From Mageeibacillus sp. UBA5770 (lineage in GTDB: Bacteria > Bacillota_A > Clostridia > Saccharofermentanales > Saccharofermentanaceae): 64,000 nt of DNA. Made by a program: the position numbers and the translations under genes. Shown piece after piece: positions 17,666 through 26,377 of this stretch. The notes beneath the pieces are model-generated. The model saw only the letters and a program-made list of their open reading frames with translations, did no database searches and was not told the DNA's origin. The first letter of the stretch is position 1. Every line of letters starts with the position of its first letter. The DNA lies in assembly GCA_002418705.1 (NCBI GenBank), contig DIEQ01000134.1, positions 6,836 through 70,835 on the forward strand, written 5' to 3'.

Positions 17666-19279
17666 ATGTATACCGTGCTAATCGTAGATGATGAACCGCT
17701 CATGCGTAAATTCATGGCTGACAATCTTTCCCGGATTGACAGCCGTTGGGAAGTTTCCGGCCAGTCGGAAGACGGACTCCAGGCAGCAGCCTTAATGGAA
17801 TCTCAGACTTTTGACCTCGTGATTACAGATATCAGAATGCCTGAAATGGACGGGCTGGCACTTGCACGTCATATACAGAAAAAATATCCGTCCACGAAGG
17901 TAATTATTGTATCGGGATTTGACGAATTTCAATATGCCCAGGAAGCCGTCCGCTGCAATGTGCACGATTACCTCCTGAAGCCGCTGATGGATGAAAATAT
18001 CCTCGAAGCCCTCGACCGCGTTGCAATAAGCATTGAAAAGCAGCGCGCACTCGATGTAACCCTGAAAACAATGAGCAGCCTGCCGGAAAATTCTACAGAG
18101 GAACTGATTTCAAACTTCTTTTCGGCGCTTATTGAAGAAAAGCATGACACGGTCAAGACCCTGTATCCTCTCATTCACGGGATGCAGATTGATATCATGG
18201 ATGGGCTGGCCACCACTCTCGTATTGTCACTTGATGAATCAAGCATTTTCATGAGCAGGAAATCCATTACAGACGTACCTATCTACAGGATGATTCTGCA
18301 TCAGAAAGCCATTGAAATATCCAAAGGCGTGAAATATACGCCAATCTGTTACGACAAATATGACAACACAGTCCTTCTGATTACCGGGGAAGATCCTGAG
18401 ATGATTGCCGCCGGGTGTCTTAAGCTATTCAACGAAATATGCCGTCAGCTTGAAGGACAGTCCAACAGCCGCCTGATCTGTGCTTACGGAGAACCGGTTG
18501 AAGATATTCTGCAGCTTCACACAGCCTACGAAACAGCATCAGAGTCGCTCAAGCTTTCACTTTCAGGCGTACCGTCACCGATATCACCCAACCGCTTTAT
18601 TAGTCAGCGGCATTTTCTGCTCAGTCTCAGGGAGACGGTATCTGCCATCGATACGGATTTGATCACCAGCGACACATCCCGCCTGTTCAATGACCTCGTC
18701 CACTATGCAGCTCTTATACCCGGGAGCCCGGACCTTGATAAAGTTCTTCGGTTTGGCCTTCACCTGATCAGGGAACTTACAGCCGAAAGTGATGTCCGAA
18801 AAGAGAAAATCGAGCAATCACTGCTGCCGATGATCCAACTCATGAACGCAAACGGAGAAGCACCTCTTACAGGCGGGAAAAACATAGCACTGCTGTATCA
18901 GTCAGCTGTACTCGCTCTCACCGAAGATGTATCAAATACCGCCGGAAAAGAATACGCAGTGCTGTCAGACAGGGCAAAGGAGTACATCTGCATGCACTAT
19001 AATGAACCAATAAGCCTGGCTCTGGTTGCAGATGTCCTTGGCGTATCGGCAAGCTATCTTTGTGATGTCTTCCACAAAAATATCGGCGAAACCTATTCCA
19101 AATTCCTTACCAGGATCAGGATGGAGCAGGCCGCCCTGCTTCTCAAAGCAAATCCTGATGAGAAAATATATACGGTTTCCGAGCAGGTAGGGTTTATCAG
19201 CGTCATGCATTTCAACACGGTTTTTAAGCGGCATTTCAACATGACACCCAAAGAATTCCAACAGAAAAGAAAGCCGTAA
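17666..19279 (+). CDS. YesN-like response regulator, AraC-type DNA-binding
   Basis: Response regulator of 537 residues. The receiver domain (1-120) has VLIVDDEP, the phosphoacceptor Asp55 in VITDIRMPEMDG, and Lys105 in YLLKP. A long middle region of about 300 residues has no motif I know. The C-terminus carries two helix-turn-helix units of AraC type: SLALVADVLGVSASYLCDVF and, near the end, VSEQVGFISVMHFNTVFKRH. The ATG at 17666 follows AAGGAG by 9 bases; that site overlaps the end of the kinase gene. It should activate the divergent binding-protein operon when phosphorylated by the kinase. Confidence 0.93.
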   Translation: MYTVLIVDDEPLMRKFMADNLSRIDSRWEVSGQSEDGLQAAALMESQTFDLVITDIRMPEMDGLALARHIQKKYPSTKVIIVSGFDEFQYAQEAVRCNVHDYLLKPLMDENILEALDRVAISIEKQRALDVTLKTMSSLPENSTEELISNFFSALIEEKHDTVKTLYPLIHGMQIDIMDGLATTLVLSLDESSIFMSRKSITDVPIYRMILHQKAIEISKGVKYTPICYDKYDNTVLLITGEDPEMIAAGCLKLFNEICRQLEGQSNSRLICAYGEPVEDILQLHTAYETASESLKLSLSGVPSPISPNRFISQRHFLLSLRETVSAIDTDLITSDTSRLFNDLVHYAALIPGSPDLDKVLRFGLHLIRELTAESDVRKEKIEQSLLPMIQLMNANGEAPLTGGKNIALLYQSAVLALTEDVSNTAGKEYAVLSDRAKEYICMHYNEPISLALVADVLGVSASYLCDVFHKNIGETYSKFLTRIRMEQAALLLKANPDEKIYTVSEQVGFISVMHFNTVFKRHFNMTPKEFQQKRKP

Positions 19280-19352
19280 TTTCCGGACATCTTCCGCCGG
19301 CACGCATCGTGACGAACTTCACTTCACGGTGAAATGCCGTGCGCAGCGGACT

Positions 19353-19395
19353 AAAAACGCCCTCCGCGGCTGATACCGCAAAGGGCGTTCTTTGT
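19353..19395. terminator. intrinsic terminator after the two-component genes
   Basis: AACGCCCT (19356-19363) pairs with AGGGCGTT (19382-19389), with an inner GCGG/CCGC, and is followed by CTTTGTG on the plus strand and by TTTTTAG on the minus strand. It lies between convergent genes. Confidence 0.7.
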
Positions 19396-19444
19396 GTGAA
19401 AATATCGAAACTACATGACAGTCACAGCATTCAGGACAGGCGGA

Positions 19445-20791
19445 TTATACAGCCTTTGTCTCTGCTGCCGGCGTCTTACGGCCGATGGAAAGGATCAGGT
19501 TCAGGAAAATTCCGACTACGGCAGCGGTTGCAATGGCAGGAAGCTGCTGGCCGAAGAAAGGAATCATGCCGTTCGGGAAAACATAGCTTCCGCCGATACC
19601 GACGACAAGAATCGTCGAAATTACAGCAAGGTTTCTGGCGTCGAACAGGTCAACTTTCTTGTTGATCATGATCGCAATACCCTGTGCTCCGATTACACCG
19701 AAGAGGAAAATGCATGCGCCATTGATAACTGACGAAGGAACCGAGCGGATTGCATCGGAGATCGGGGCAATGAAAGACATACCCATCGCCATGATTGCAG
19801 CTGTTCCGAGTACCTTTACGGAGAAATTCTTGGTGATAGCCATGGTGGAAATGTTCTCACCATAGTTTGTGCCTGCAGGGCCGCCGAACATGGAAGCTAC
19901 GATATCACCGATACCGTCGCCGATCAGGTTGAGGCCAAGTTTATCGGCAATTTTATATTCGCTTTTACCTTTTTTCTTTGCAAGGTCATTGACATAGATA
20001 TCAAGCTGGAACAGGTGAGCCGTTGATTCCGGAATCGTCGCGATGGCAATCGGCATGATGGCCAGTACTGCAAACCAGTTCGGTGTAGGCAGTGTAAAGT
20101 GAGGAGCTGTAAAGACAGCACCTTCCACGATTGGTGCGAAATCAACAAGACCGAGGGGAATGGCAACAAGGTAGCCTAATGCGATACCGAACAGAATCGG
20201 CAGCTGTCCCCACACACCTTTGAGATATACGGAGAAAATTATCGTTGCCAGAAGAGTGACAAGTGCTGCAATCCAGGCATTGTTGCTTGCCGTTCCTGTA
20301 GCAGCGTCAAAGCCGGCAGCCTGGCTGATAGCGATACCTGCAAGGGAAATACCGATGACGATCGCAATAGAACCTGTAACAGTGGCAGGAAGTACTTTCT
20401 CAATAACATCCATGCCGAATCGGCTGACAATGAGCCCGACAACGATGGAGACAACACCCGACATGATAATGCCGAACTGAGCCTGCGAAATCAGATTATC
20501 CGCAGCAACCACGCCAAACTCCGCCCCCGTAATGCTGACGATGGCTGCGATATACGAGAAGCTTGATCCGTAATAAAGAGGGATCTTGCCTCTGGTAACA
20601 AGCAGGAAACAGATCGTTGCAAACCCGCTTGCAAAAATTGTAGTGGAAATATGAAAACCTGTCAGAAGTGCGACCGTAACGGTGGCCGGAAACATTACCA
20701 AAATTTGCTGAAAAGCAAAAATCAGCAGCTTTCCGATAGAAGGGGTCTCGTCTGGTAAATAGCCTGTGACTTTCTCAGTTGACTGTGCCAT
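19445..20791 (-). CDS. uraA: uracil permease (NCS2 family)
   Basis: Membrane nucleobase transporter of 448 residues with about 14 hydrophobic segments. NCS2 features are QQILVMFPATVTVALLTGF near the start, IPLYYGSSFSYIAAI, and the substrate-site region GPAGTNYGENISTMAITK, whose TNYGEN points to uracil rather than xanthine. A strong AAGGAGG lies before the ATG. It has its own promoter at 20845-20873. The leader of about 47 bases is too short for a PyrR attenuator or purine riboswitch. No pyrimidine genes are adjacent, so regulation by uracil is not apparent. Confidence 0.93.
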   Translation of the reverse strand: MAQSTEKVTGYLPDETPSIGKLLIFAFQQILVMFPATVTVALLTGFHISTTIFASGFATICFLLVTRGKIPLYYGSSFSYIAAIVSITGAEFGVVAADNLISQAQFGIIMSGVVSIVVGLIVSRFGMDVIEKVLPATVTGSIAIVIGISLAGIAISQAAGFDAATGTASNNAWIAALVTLLATIIFSVYLKGVWGQLPILFGIALGYLVAIPLGLVDFAPIVEGAVFTAPHFTLPTPNWFAVLAIMPIAIATIPESTAHLFQLDIYVNDLAKKKGKSEYKIADKLGLNLIGDGIGDIVASMFGGPAGTNYGENISTMAITKNFSVKVLGTAAIMAMGMSFIAPISDAIRSVPSSVINGACIFLFGVIGAQGIAIMINKKVDLFDARNLAVISTILVVGIGGSYVFPNGMIPFFGQQLPAIATAAVVGIFLNLILSIGRKTPAAETKAV

Positions 20792-20844
20792 TTTTTCCTC
20801 CTTGTTATCCCTTTTTAAATGAAATTTATCATAACACTGCAGAA

Positions 20845-20873
20845 ATTTTACTGGTATTTCGGAGGTGTGTCAA
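20845..20873 (-). promoter_or_regulatory. promoter of the uracil permease gene
   Basis: On the minus strand a consensus -35 TTGACA (20868-20873), 17-base spacer, and -10 TAAAAT (20845-20850). Confidence 0.7.
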
Positions 20874-20938
20874 CAAAGAATGGACAAGTTTACCTACAAG
20901 TTTTAGGAAATAAAATGAATCAGCCCAAAATGCATTTA

Positions 20939-20996
20939 AACAGCCGCAAATGTATGCGGTTATCGGTGCACACTATTTGCAGCCTGTTCTTTTTTG
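20939..20996 (+). terminator. stem-loop with plus-strand T tract
   Basis: AACAGCCGCAAAT (20939-20951) pairs with ATTTGCAGCCTGTT (20975-20988) with one bulge, followed on the plus strand by a T run. On the minus strand, where the neighbouring genes lie, the run after the stem is weaker (TTTAAATG). It probably ends minus-strand transcripts from the cytochrome b5 gene and could also stop antisense transcripts. Confidence 0.6.
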
Positions 20997-21011
20997 TGTT
21001 GTTTTTTTGTG

Positions 21012-21437
21012 TCAGCCTTCGAGAGTCCCAACGACTGTATCTTGTTCCAAAACGGTTTTTCCGTGAGGCGATGAACTGATCTTATCGGAAATATCCTGAC
21101 CTGCTGTCATCCCCTGATGTTCTCCGCCCAGCCAGGCTGCAATCAGAGTCACATCATAAACAGTACCGTCGAGGGCAACGTATGCCGGATTTCCATCCCT
21201 ACCGTCAAAAGCTTTCAGATCTTCGACTGTGAATACTTTCTGAGTCTCGGCGGTTGTTGCTTCAGAGGCAACAGCGGATGTATCGGCAGCGATTGTCGCC
21301 GCATCTGTCTGCGAAGCGGACGTCTGCGAGGCGGGTGTCGCTGATCCGGATGAATCACCGGACGACGAGCAGCCTGTTAAAGAAAGAGCAGATCCGATAA
21401 GAATAAAGGATAAAATGACCGTAATAAGTTTTTTCAT
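21012..21437 (-). CDS. cytochrome b5-like heme-binding lipoprotein
   Basis: Extracytoplasmic lipoprotein of 141 residues. The signal peptide ends in LTGC (Cys23), then a Ser/Thr/Ala linker of about 45 residues, then a compact cytochrome b5-like domain: VFTVEDLKAFDG, ALDGTVYDVT, the first presumed heme-ligand histidine in GGEHQGMTAG, and the second in SSPHGK. The longer frame to 21446 lacks a ribosome site at its first codon. It lies 33 bases downstream of a transmembrane flavin reductase and is probably its electron acceptor or carrier on the outer face. Heme binding is inferred from the two histidines and the family. Confidence 0.82.
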   Translation of the reverse strand: MKKLITVILSFILIGSALSLTGCSSSGDSSGSATPASQTSASQTDAATIAADTSAVASEATTAETQKVFTVEDLKAFDGRDGNPAYVALDGTVYDVTLIAAWLGGEHQGMTAGQDISDKISSSPHGKTVLEQDTVVGTLEG

Positions 21438-21470
21438 AATGATCACCTGGCTTTCGTTATTGAGGGGTAA

Positions 21471-22802
21471 TCAGAGCGAGAAGCTCTCAAAGTGGATATT
21501 TCTTTTATTTATCCCATTTGATTTGAGACCGATTATAATTTTTGTCTGCATCATGCCCGGTCCGCAGACATAGAAATGAGCATCCTTCATGTCGATTTTA
21601 TTGTGTCTGATAACTCTTTCCAGCAATTCATAGCCTATATATCCCTTTTCGCCATCAAATCCCTCTTCAGCGGCAAGAACAGGTACAAATCTGAAATTTT
21701 TCATGCCCAGCTGAAAATCGGCAAATTCATCCCTGCAGATCATTTCTTTCATAGTGTTGATTCCCCAAAACAGGATAACTACCCGATCCTGTTTATTCCT
21801 GTAATAATAACGGAGAATACTTAGCATAGGGGTAATGCCGACACCTCCGGCAATAAGGATTACCGGCTTGTCCCCGGGATAAAGAAGCGGGCTAAACCTG
21901 CCGTATGGAGCTGTTATCAAAGCTCTGCTCCCCTGCCTGATGTGAAGTACGTTCGCGGTCCAGTCACCGAGATTTTTAATGGTCATCGAGATTGTCTCAT
22001 TATTCGTTGGCTCAGAGGATAATGAAAAGGGATGCTCTTCACCGCTGGTCCCCTCACCCTTAATCCGGACAAACCCGAACTGACCGGGAAGATAGCTGAA
22101 TATTTTACCGTTATCAGGCCTGAGCGTAATTGTCCTCATCGCTGCCGATTCTTCGATCACCTTCTCAACGGTAAACCTGCGGCTAAGAAAATAACGCATT
22201 ATTACTTTGTGATACAGATAGAATCCCATGGCAGCTGAAAAATAAGCAATATAGACTGTTCTGACAAATAGATTTTTCGCTGAAAAGCTGAGCATAACGT
22301 GAATGAATATTAAAATGACACCAGCCACCGTCACATTATGAAGAATCTTCTGAACATGGTATTTTCCAACATACGCTTTTTTTGCATAATCACTGATATA
22401 TTTAAGTGGTTTAAACTTCTTGACAAGGGTATCAATCAAAAATACAAGACCAAGTACAGACGCAGCTGAAAAAACAATGACAGCAGCATTTCCCAGCTGT
22501 GTTTTAAGACTTTCACCGAAAACAGCTTCTTTCAGAAGCTTGTGAATGAATGCGGCAGGGACAGCAATAACCGGCATCAGGCTGTGAAACCGGAAGATCC
22601 TGTCCAGTCCGAATACGGAGTCAATAAACTTCAGGCGTGCACTCATAACTAATTGTGCGTTGAACCAGGTAAATGCTGTCGCCCCCAGAATCATAGGCAG
22701 CAATCCGGCGGTTCCGTAATATTCGGGATTCGACATATAGATCGCGCTGATCGGGAGTAACGGACTGAGAAAATATATGATAAAAAATATAAATTTTTTC
22801 AT
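21471..22802 (-). CDS. ferric-reductase-like transmembrane flavoprotein
   Basis: Membrane oxidoreductase of 443 residues. The first 210 residues carry about six hydrophobic segments with paired histidines in FHSLMPV, FIHKLL, HVQKILHN and FIHVML, as expected for a heme-bearing ferric reductase-like domain. The cytoplasmic half is a ferredoxin-NADP reductase module: FAD site HPFSLSSEP, glycine-rich IAGGVGITPMLSILR for the nicotinamide nucleotide, and CGPGMMQ near the C-terminus. It should pass electrons from NAD(P)H across the membrane. The cytochrome b5-like lipoprotein gene directly downstream suggests an outward electron-transfer pair. The final acceptor is unknown. Confidence 0.87.
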   Translation of the reverse strand: MKKFIFFIIYFLSPLLPISAIYMSNPEYYGTAGLLPMILGATAFTWFNAQLVMSARLKFIDSVFGLDRIFRFHSLMPVIAVPAAFIHKLLKEAVFGESLKTQLGNAAVIVFSAASVLGLVFLIDTLVKKFKPLKYISDYAKKAYVGKYHVQKILHNVTVAGVILIFIHVMLSFSAKNLFVRTVYIAYFSAAMGFYLYHKVIMRYFLSRRFTVEKVIEESAAMRTITLRPDNGKIFSYLPGQFGFVRIKGEGTSGEEHPFSLSSEPTNNETISMTIKNLGDWTANVLHIRQGSRALITAPYGRFSPLLYPGDKPVILIAGGVGITPMLSILRYYYRNKQDRVVILFWGINTMKEMICRDEFADFQLGMKNFRFVPVLAAEEGFDGEKGYIGYELLERVIRHNKIDMKDAHFYVCGPGMMQTKIIIGLKSNGINKRNIHFESFSL

Positions 22803-22869
22803 ATGTACAGTCTCTCATATTCATATGTCCAAATCTCAGCAAACTATCTTTATACTTTATAGATTTATA

Positions 22870-23862
22870 TTATAGATCATTTACAATGTTAAACGGTCGC
22901 TTGCTGTCCTCAACCCTCTGAAAATTATTCCACACATTATTGTGTATTTTGCAGAACACCTCATGTGTGGTACCTGCAATATGAGGTGAAAAAAGCACCT
23001 TATACATCTTATCTTCAGGCAGGTTAAGAAGAGGATTATCCGGCATGACCGGTTCGGGAAACAATGTGTCCAGACCGGCTCCGGCAATGCCGCCAGATAT
23101 GATTGCTGCTGCCAGGGCACCCTGGTCAACGATCTCTCCCCTGGCCGTATTGATCAGAAATGCTGTCTTTTTCATGGCAGCCAGAAATTCCGAATCAACT
23201 AATCCGGTTGTAGCAGGGGTAACCGGCAAATGTATGCTGATAATGTCACACTCCCGTACAATGGCTTCAATGGGAAGGTAATGAGCATGATAATGCTGTT
23301 CTTCATCCTCAGAAAGACGGGTGCGGCTGAAATAGCTTACCCTTGCACCGAAAGCTGACAGTCTCTTTGCCGTCTCCCTGGCTATGCTGCCAAATCCGAG
23401 GAGTCCGATATGGCAGGAACCGAGCTCATGAATTCCTTCAATGATAAATGCGCTTTTAGCTTGAATCTGCATGCCCGATCTGACCATATGATCACCTTCT
23501 GCCAGCCTTCTAAGCAGCGCAAGCATAAGCATAATGGCATGCTCTGCCACGGCTGTACTGTTGACCGCAGCATTGTTGCAGACAAATATGCCCCGGTCAT
23601 GAGCCGCTATCGTATCTATCTGATTAAACCCGACGCCTTCGGAATGAATAAGCTTCAGGTTCGGCATATTATCTATGACATGGCTGCTGACAGGACAGAC
23701 CGCATCGACGAGAATATAATCCGCGTCGCTGCCTTCACGCAGTACATCCTCATCCGAATAACCGTAGTCAACAAATACAAGCTCCCAGTCCGCCGGGAAT
23801 TTTGCCGTATCGCTGTATTTTTCAAGTCGCTTCCTTGATGTAAGAATAAGAAATTTAGTCAC
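22870..23862 (-). CDS. D-2-hydroxyacid dehydrogenase
   Basis: Cytoplasmic NAD-dependent dehydrogenase of 330 residues. The Rossmann motif is GLLGFGSIARETA. The catalytic arginine is in NTARGEIVD, the glutamate lies in the PEPV segment, and the histidine is in FSPHIAGTTHEV. The start is a GTG (23862) about 10 bases after GAGGG. Members reduce 2-keto acids or oxidise D-2-hydroxy acids such as D-lactate, glycerate or phosphoglycerate; the substrate cannot be chosen from the sequence. It lies 85 bases after ppnP in the same direction, with a separate ribosome site, and may share its transcript. Confidence 0.9.
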   Translation of the reverse strand: MTKFLILTSRKRLEKYSDTAKFPADWELVFVDYGYSDEDVLREGSDADYILVDAVCPVSSHVIDNMPNLKLIHSEGVGFNQIDTIAAHDRGIFVCNNAAVNSTAVAEHAIMLMLALLRRLAEGDHMVRSGMQIQAKSAFIIEGIHELGSCHIGLLGFGSIARETAKRLSAFGARVSYFSRTRLSEDEEQHYHAHYLPIEAIVRECDIISIHLPVTPATTGLVDSEFLAAMKKTAFLINTARGEIVDQGALAAAIISGGIAGAGLDTLFPEPVMPDNPLLNLPEDKMYKVLFSPHIAGTTHEVFCKIHNNVWNNFQRVEDSKRPFNIVNDL

Positions 23863-23947
23863 AAAATATTCCCTCTCGAGAGCCTATGCTTTCTGCAGAG
23901 CAGGATCAGCTGCGCCAGGCATACAGCCAAAGCACTGATTTGTGTTC

Positions 23948-24265
23948 TTATTCTTTTACATAAGAACAGCAATAATCAGATACTTCATCCGCTGCTACGC
24001 GGAAGGATGAATCAGCAGGGACCGAAAAGCTCGAGCCGGCCTCATAGGATACCCACTGTGATTCTCCCGAAAGAAGAACAGCAAGTTTTCCCCCCAGGAC
24101 TTCCATGATTTCCCTGTCGGCTGTTCCGAATTCATACTCACCCGGCATGATAATTCCAAGTGTCTTTTTTGTTCCGTCTGCAAACATAACCGTACGGCTT
24201 GTAACTTTCCCGTCAAAATATATATTGGCCTTTTTGACTATCGTGGCATTCTCAAAATTATCCAT
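23948..24265 (-). CDS. ppnP: pyrimidine/purine nucleoside phosphorylase
   Basis: Small cupin-fold cytoplasmic enzyme of 105 residues (former YaiE/DUF1255) that cleaves nucleosides with phosphate. Family blocks are visible: IYFDGKVTSRTVMFADG, the hallmark MPGEYEFGTADREIMEVLGG, and WVSYEAGSSFSVPADSSF. The ATG at 24265 follows AGGAG by 6 bases; a longer reading from a TTG at 24283 would place that ribosome site inside the gene. It lies 31 bases downstream of the zinc-ribbon protein gene and may be co-transcribed. Confidence 0.9.
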   Translation of the reverse strand: MDNFENATIVKKANIYFDGKVTSRTVMFADGTKKTLGIIMPGEYEFGTADREIMEVLGGKLAVLLSGESQWVSYEAGSSFSVPADSSFRVAADEVSDYCCSYVKE

Positions 24266-24296
24266 GTTTTTCTCCTGTTTCAATTCATTTGTACTG

Positions 24297-26147
24297 TCAA
24301 TAAATTGTTGCGTTATCCATTACGCTTTCAAATTTTTCACCGTCAAGACTGAAAAATGCTTCTGTCAGCATGGAATAGGTTTCTTCATCATAACTGTCAT
24401 ATACGTAATACACCGTGCCGTATTCCGATACCTTAACTGTATATACATCCTCGGCAAGCTCTTCAGGGTCGGCATCTTCGGAGTCTTTCACATAATAGAG
24501 GGTACCGCCTCCTGCGTATCCGTCAGCATCATCTGCCGTTTCGAAGTCGGCAATAAAGTATATGCCCTTGCCATCCTGAGATACCAGAAGCGGATAACTC
24601 TCAACACTGTCTGCAATTTCTTCGGGATCCTTGTCTCCTCGCTGTACCCAGAGAGTCTGCTCGACATCGACATAGTATATGGTTGTCTTATCGGGCATAA
24701 CAACGAAGGTATCGACATCCTCATCGGAATCTAACTTAACCGGATCAGCATCCAGGTCTCGAAAATCCTTATAGTATAGAAGTTTGCCGGAATCATTCGT
24801 GTAGTAAAGAGATTTGCCGTCGGGGGATACGGTTATCCCATACATATATGCATAATCATCCAATTCATCAATATCCGTGCCGTTATAATCTTTGTCCAGA
24901 TAGGCAATAACGGTTCCGCCGTCTTCATAATCAGTGAATGCCACCAGTAATTCGGCAAAGCTGTCTACATCAGCGATTGCTGAATAAATATCCTGAGAAT
25001 AGGACTGATAATACTGCATCGATTCCGGAACTAAGGCACGGGATACCTCCATATCAGACACTTTCTCTCTGTCCGCAGCATCAACAGAAATATATGTTGA
25101 GCCGTTCTTAACAAAAAGGACATCGGAGCAATCCCTGTTCAGGTAAATTCCGCTGTAAAGGTCAATATCCCCCATCTTTTCGTCAGTATCGCCATGTCTG
25201 ATGAACAGGGAACCAACTTCAGAATTATCTGTATCAATTTCAACGTAATATATGTATTTACCGTCGTTGGCCATGGCAACAGCTACGAGATTCTCACCTA
25301 TTTCTTCTGCTTCATCGCCATTAATGCTTACATACCCGGTGAAACTTTCTAAATATCCGTAATCATCCATACTGACATCTGTCGTGTAGGAGATGGACTC
25401 ACCGTCCGGCGAAAGTGCAAATTCCGTATAAGCGTCCTTAACAATCAATTCCGATTTTTTCGTGCTTACATCATAGACGTACAGGTCGCCTACACTGTCT
25501 TCATAAGCATAGTCCTGAAGATAAGCAATTTTGCTGCCGTCAGCAGACAGGCTGAAGCTATATACATCCTCTGCAACATCAACAGCATCCTTGCCGTCAC
25601 AGTACCAGAGGGCGGCAAGATACTCATCATCAATATCAACAGTCAGTGCAACAGCTTTCCCATCCATAGAATATGCATAGCTGTCTTTCATGCCGTCTAT
25701 CGTAATGGGCTCATTCTCACCGGTATAAATAAGAGTCTCATCTTCTCCGCTAATGAGAAGGAGCGGTTTCATCGCAGCTTTTGATCCGACGGCACCGGGT
25801 CCCGAAAAAACATTCCAGGCAATTATGATCCCGACAGCAACAACTGCAAGTGCAGCGACTGCGATCAATGCGATCAGGACAGGCTTGCTTTTAGTGCTTT
25901 TTTTGTTTGCTGCCGGAGCTGCCGCTGAATTGGTCTCGACAGGCGAAGCGGCAGTCGGAGGAACAGAAGAGACCGGAATCACGACTGGCTGTGATGTAAA
26001 AGAGGAAACCGACTGTGAGGCCGAAACCCCGATAACAGGCTGATCAGCATTATTCGCATCTCCCGAACCGCTGATCACCGGTTTTCCACAGACTGCGCAA
26101 AACTTCGAATCATCAAACAGCTGTGCTCCGCATTCTTTACAATTCAT
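24297..26147 (-). CDS. zinc-ribbon membrane protein with beta-propeller-like repeats
   Basis: Protein of 616 residues, probably anchored in the membrane. A zinc ribbon at the N-terminus has Cys3, Cys6, Cys17 and Cys20 (MNCKECGAQLFDDSKFCAVC). A Ser/Pro/Ala-rich linker follows, then a single membrane helix at about 90-115, then about 480 residues outside made of repeated blocks such as LSPDGESISYTTD and VSPDGKSLYYTND, which resemble TolB/DPP4-type propeller blades. It is rich in Asp and Glu. The ATG at 26147 follows GGGAGG; a longer frame to 26204 has no such site. Function unknown; possibly surface sensing or protein binding. Confidence 0.72.
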   Translation of the reverse strand: MNCKECGAQLFDDSKFCAVCGKPVISGSGDANNADQPVIGVSASQSVSSFTSQPVVIPVSSVPPTAASPVETNSAAAPAANKKSTKSKPVLIALIAVAALAVVAVGIIIAWNVFSGPGAVGSKAAMKPLLLISGEDETLIYTGENEPITIDGMKDSYAYSMDGKAVALTVDIDDEYLAALWYCDGKDAVDVAEDVYSFSLSADGSKIAYLQDYAYEDSVGDLYVYDVSTKKSELIVKDAYTEFALSPDGESISYTTDVSMDDYGYLESFTGYVSINGDEAEEIGENLVAVAMANDGKYIYYVEIDTDNSEVGSLFIRHGDTDEKMGDIDLYSGIYLNRDCSDVLFVKNGSTYISVDAADREKVSDMEVSRALVPESMQYYQSYSQDIYSAIADVDSFAELLVAFTDYEDGGTVIAYLDKDYNGTDIDELDDYAYMYGITVSPDGKSLYYTNDSGKLLYYKDFRDLDADPVKLDSDEDVDTFVVMPDKTTIYYVDVEQTLWVQRGDKDPEEIADSVESYPLLVSQDGKGIYFIADFETADDADGYAGGGTLYYVKDSEDADPEELAEDVYTVKVSEYGTVYYVYDSYDEETYSMLTEAFFSLDGEKFESVMDNATIY

Positions 26148-26377
26148 ATGATAATCCTCCCCCATATTATGAAAACACCCGGAAATATGATTGACTAACA
26201 GCAAGATAATTTTATTTTTATATTATCATATCATCTCCCTGAAGTAAAAATTTGTTTTTTTCATATATGCTTTATTCTGGAAGTTTCTCGATGTATAATT
26301 CTTTGAGTCACCAAGGTCTTGCAATTCATAAAACATTTCAGAAAGGTTCGGCGGCTTACCGCTCGATTCGTGCATAT

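Noticed and set aside
20792..20873. PyrR attenuator or purine riboswitch before the uracil permease gene
   Set aside because: The leader after the TTGACA/TAAAAT promoter is only about 47 bases and has no matching hairpins.
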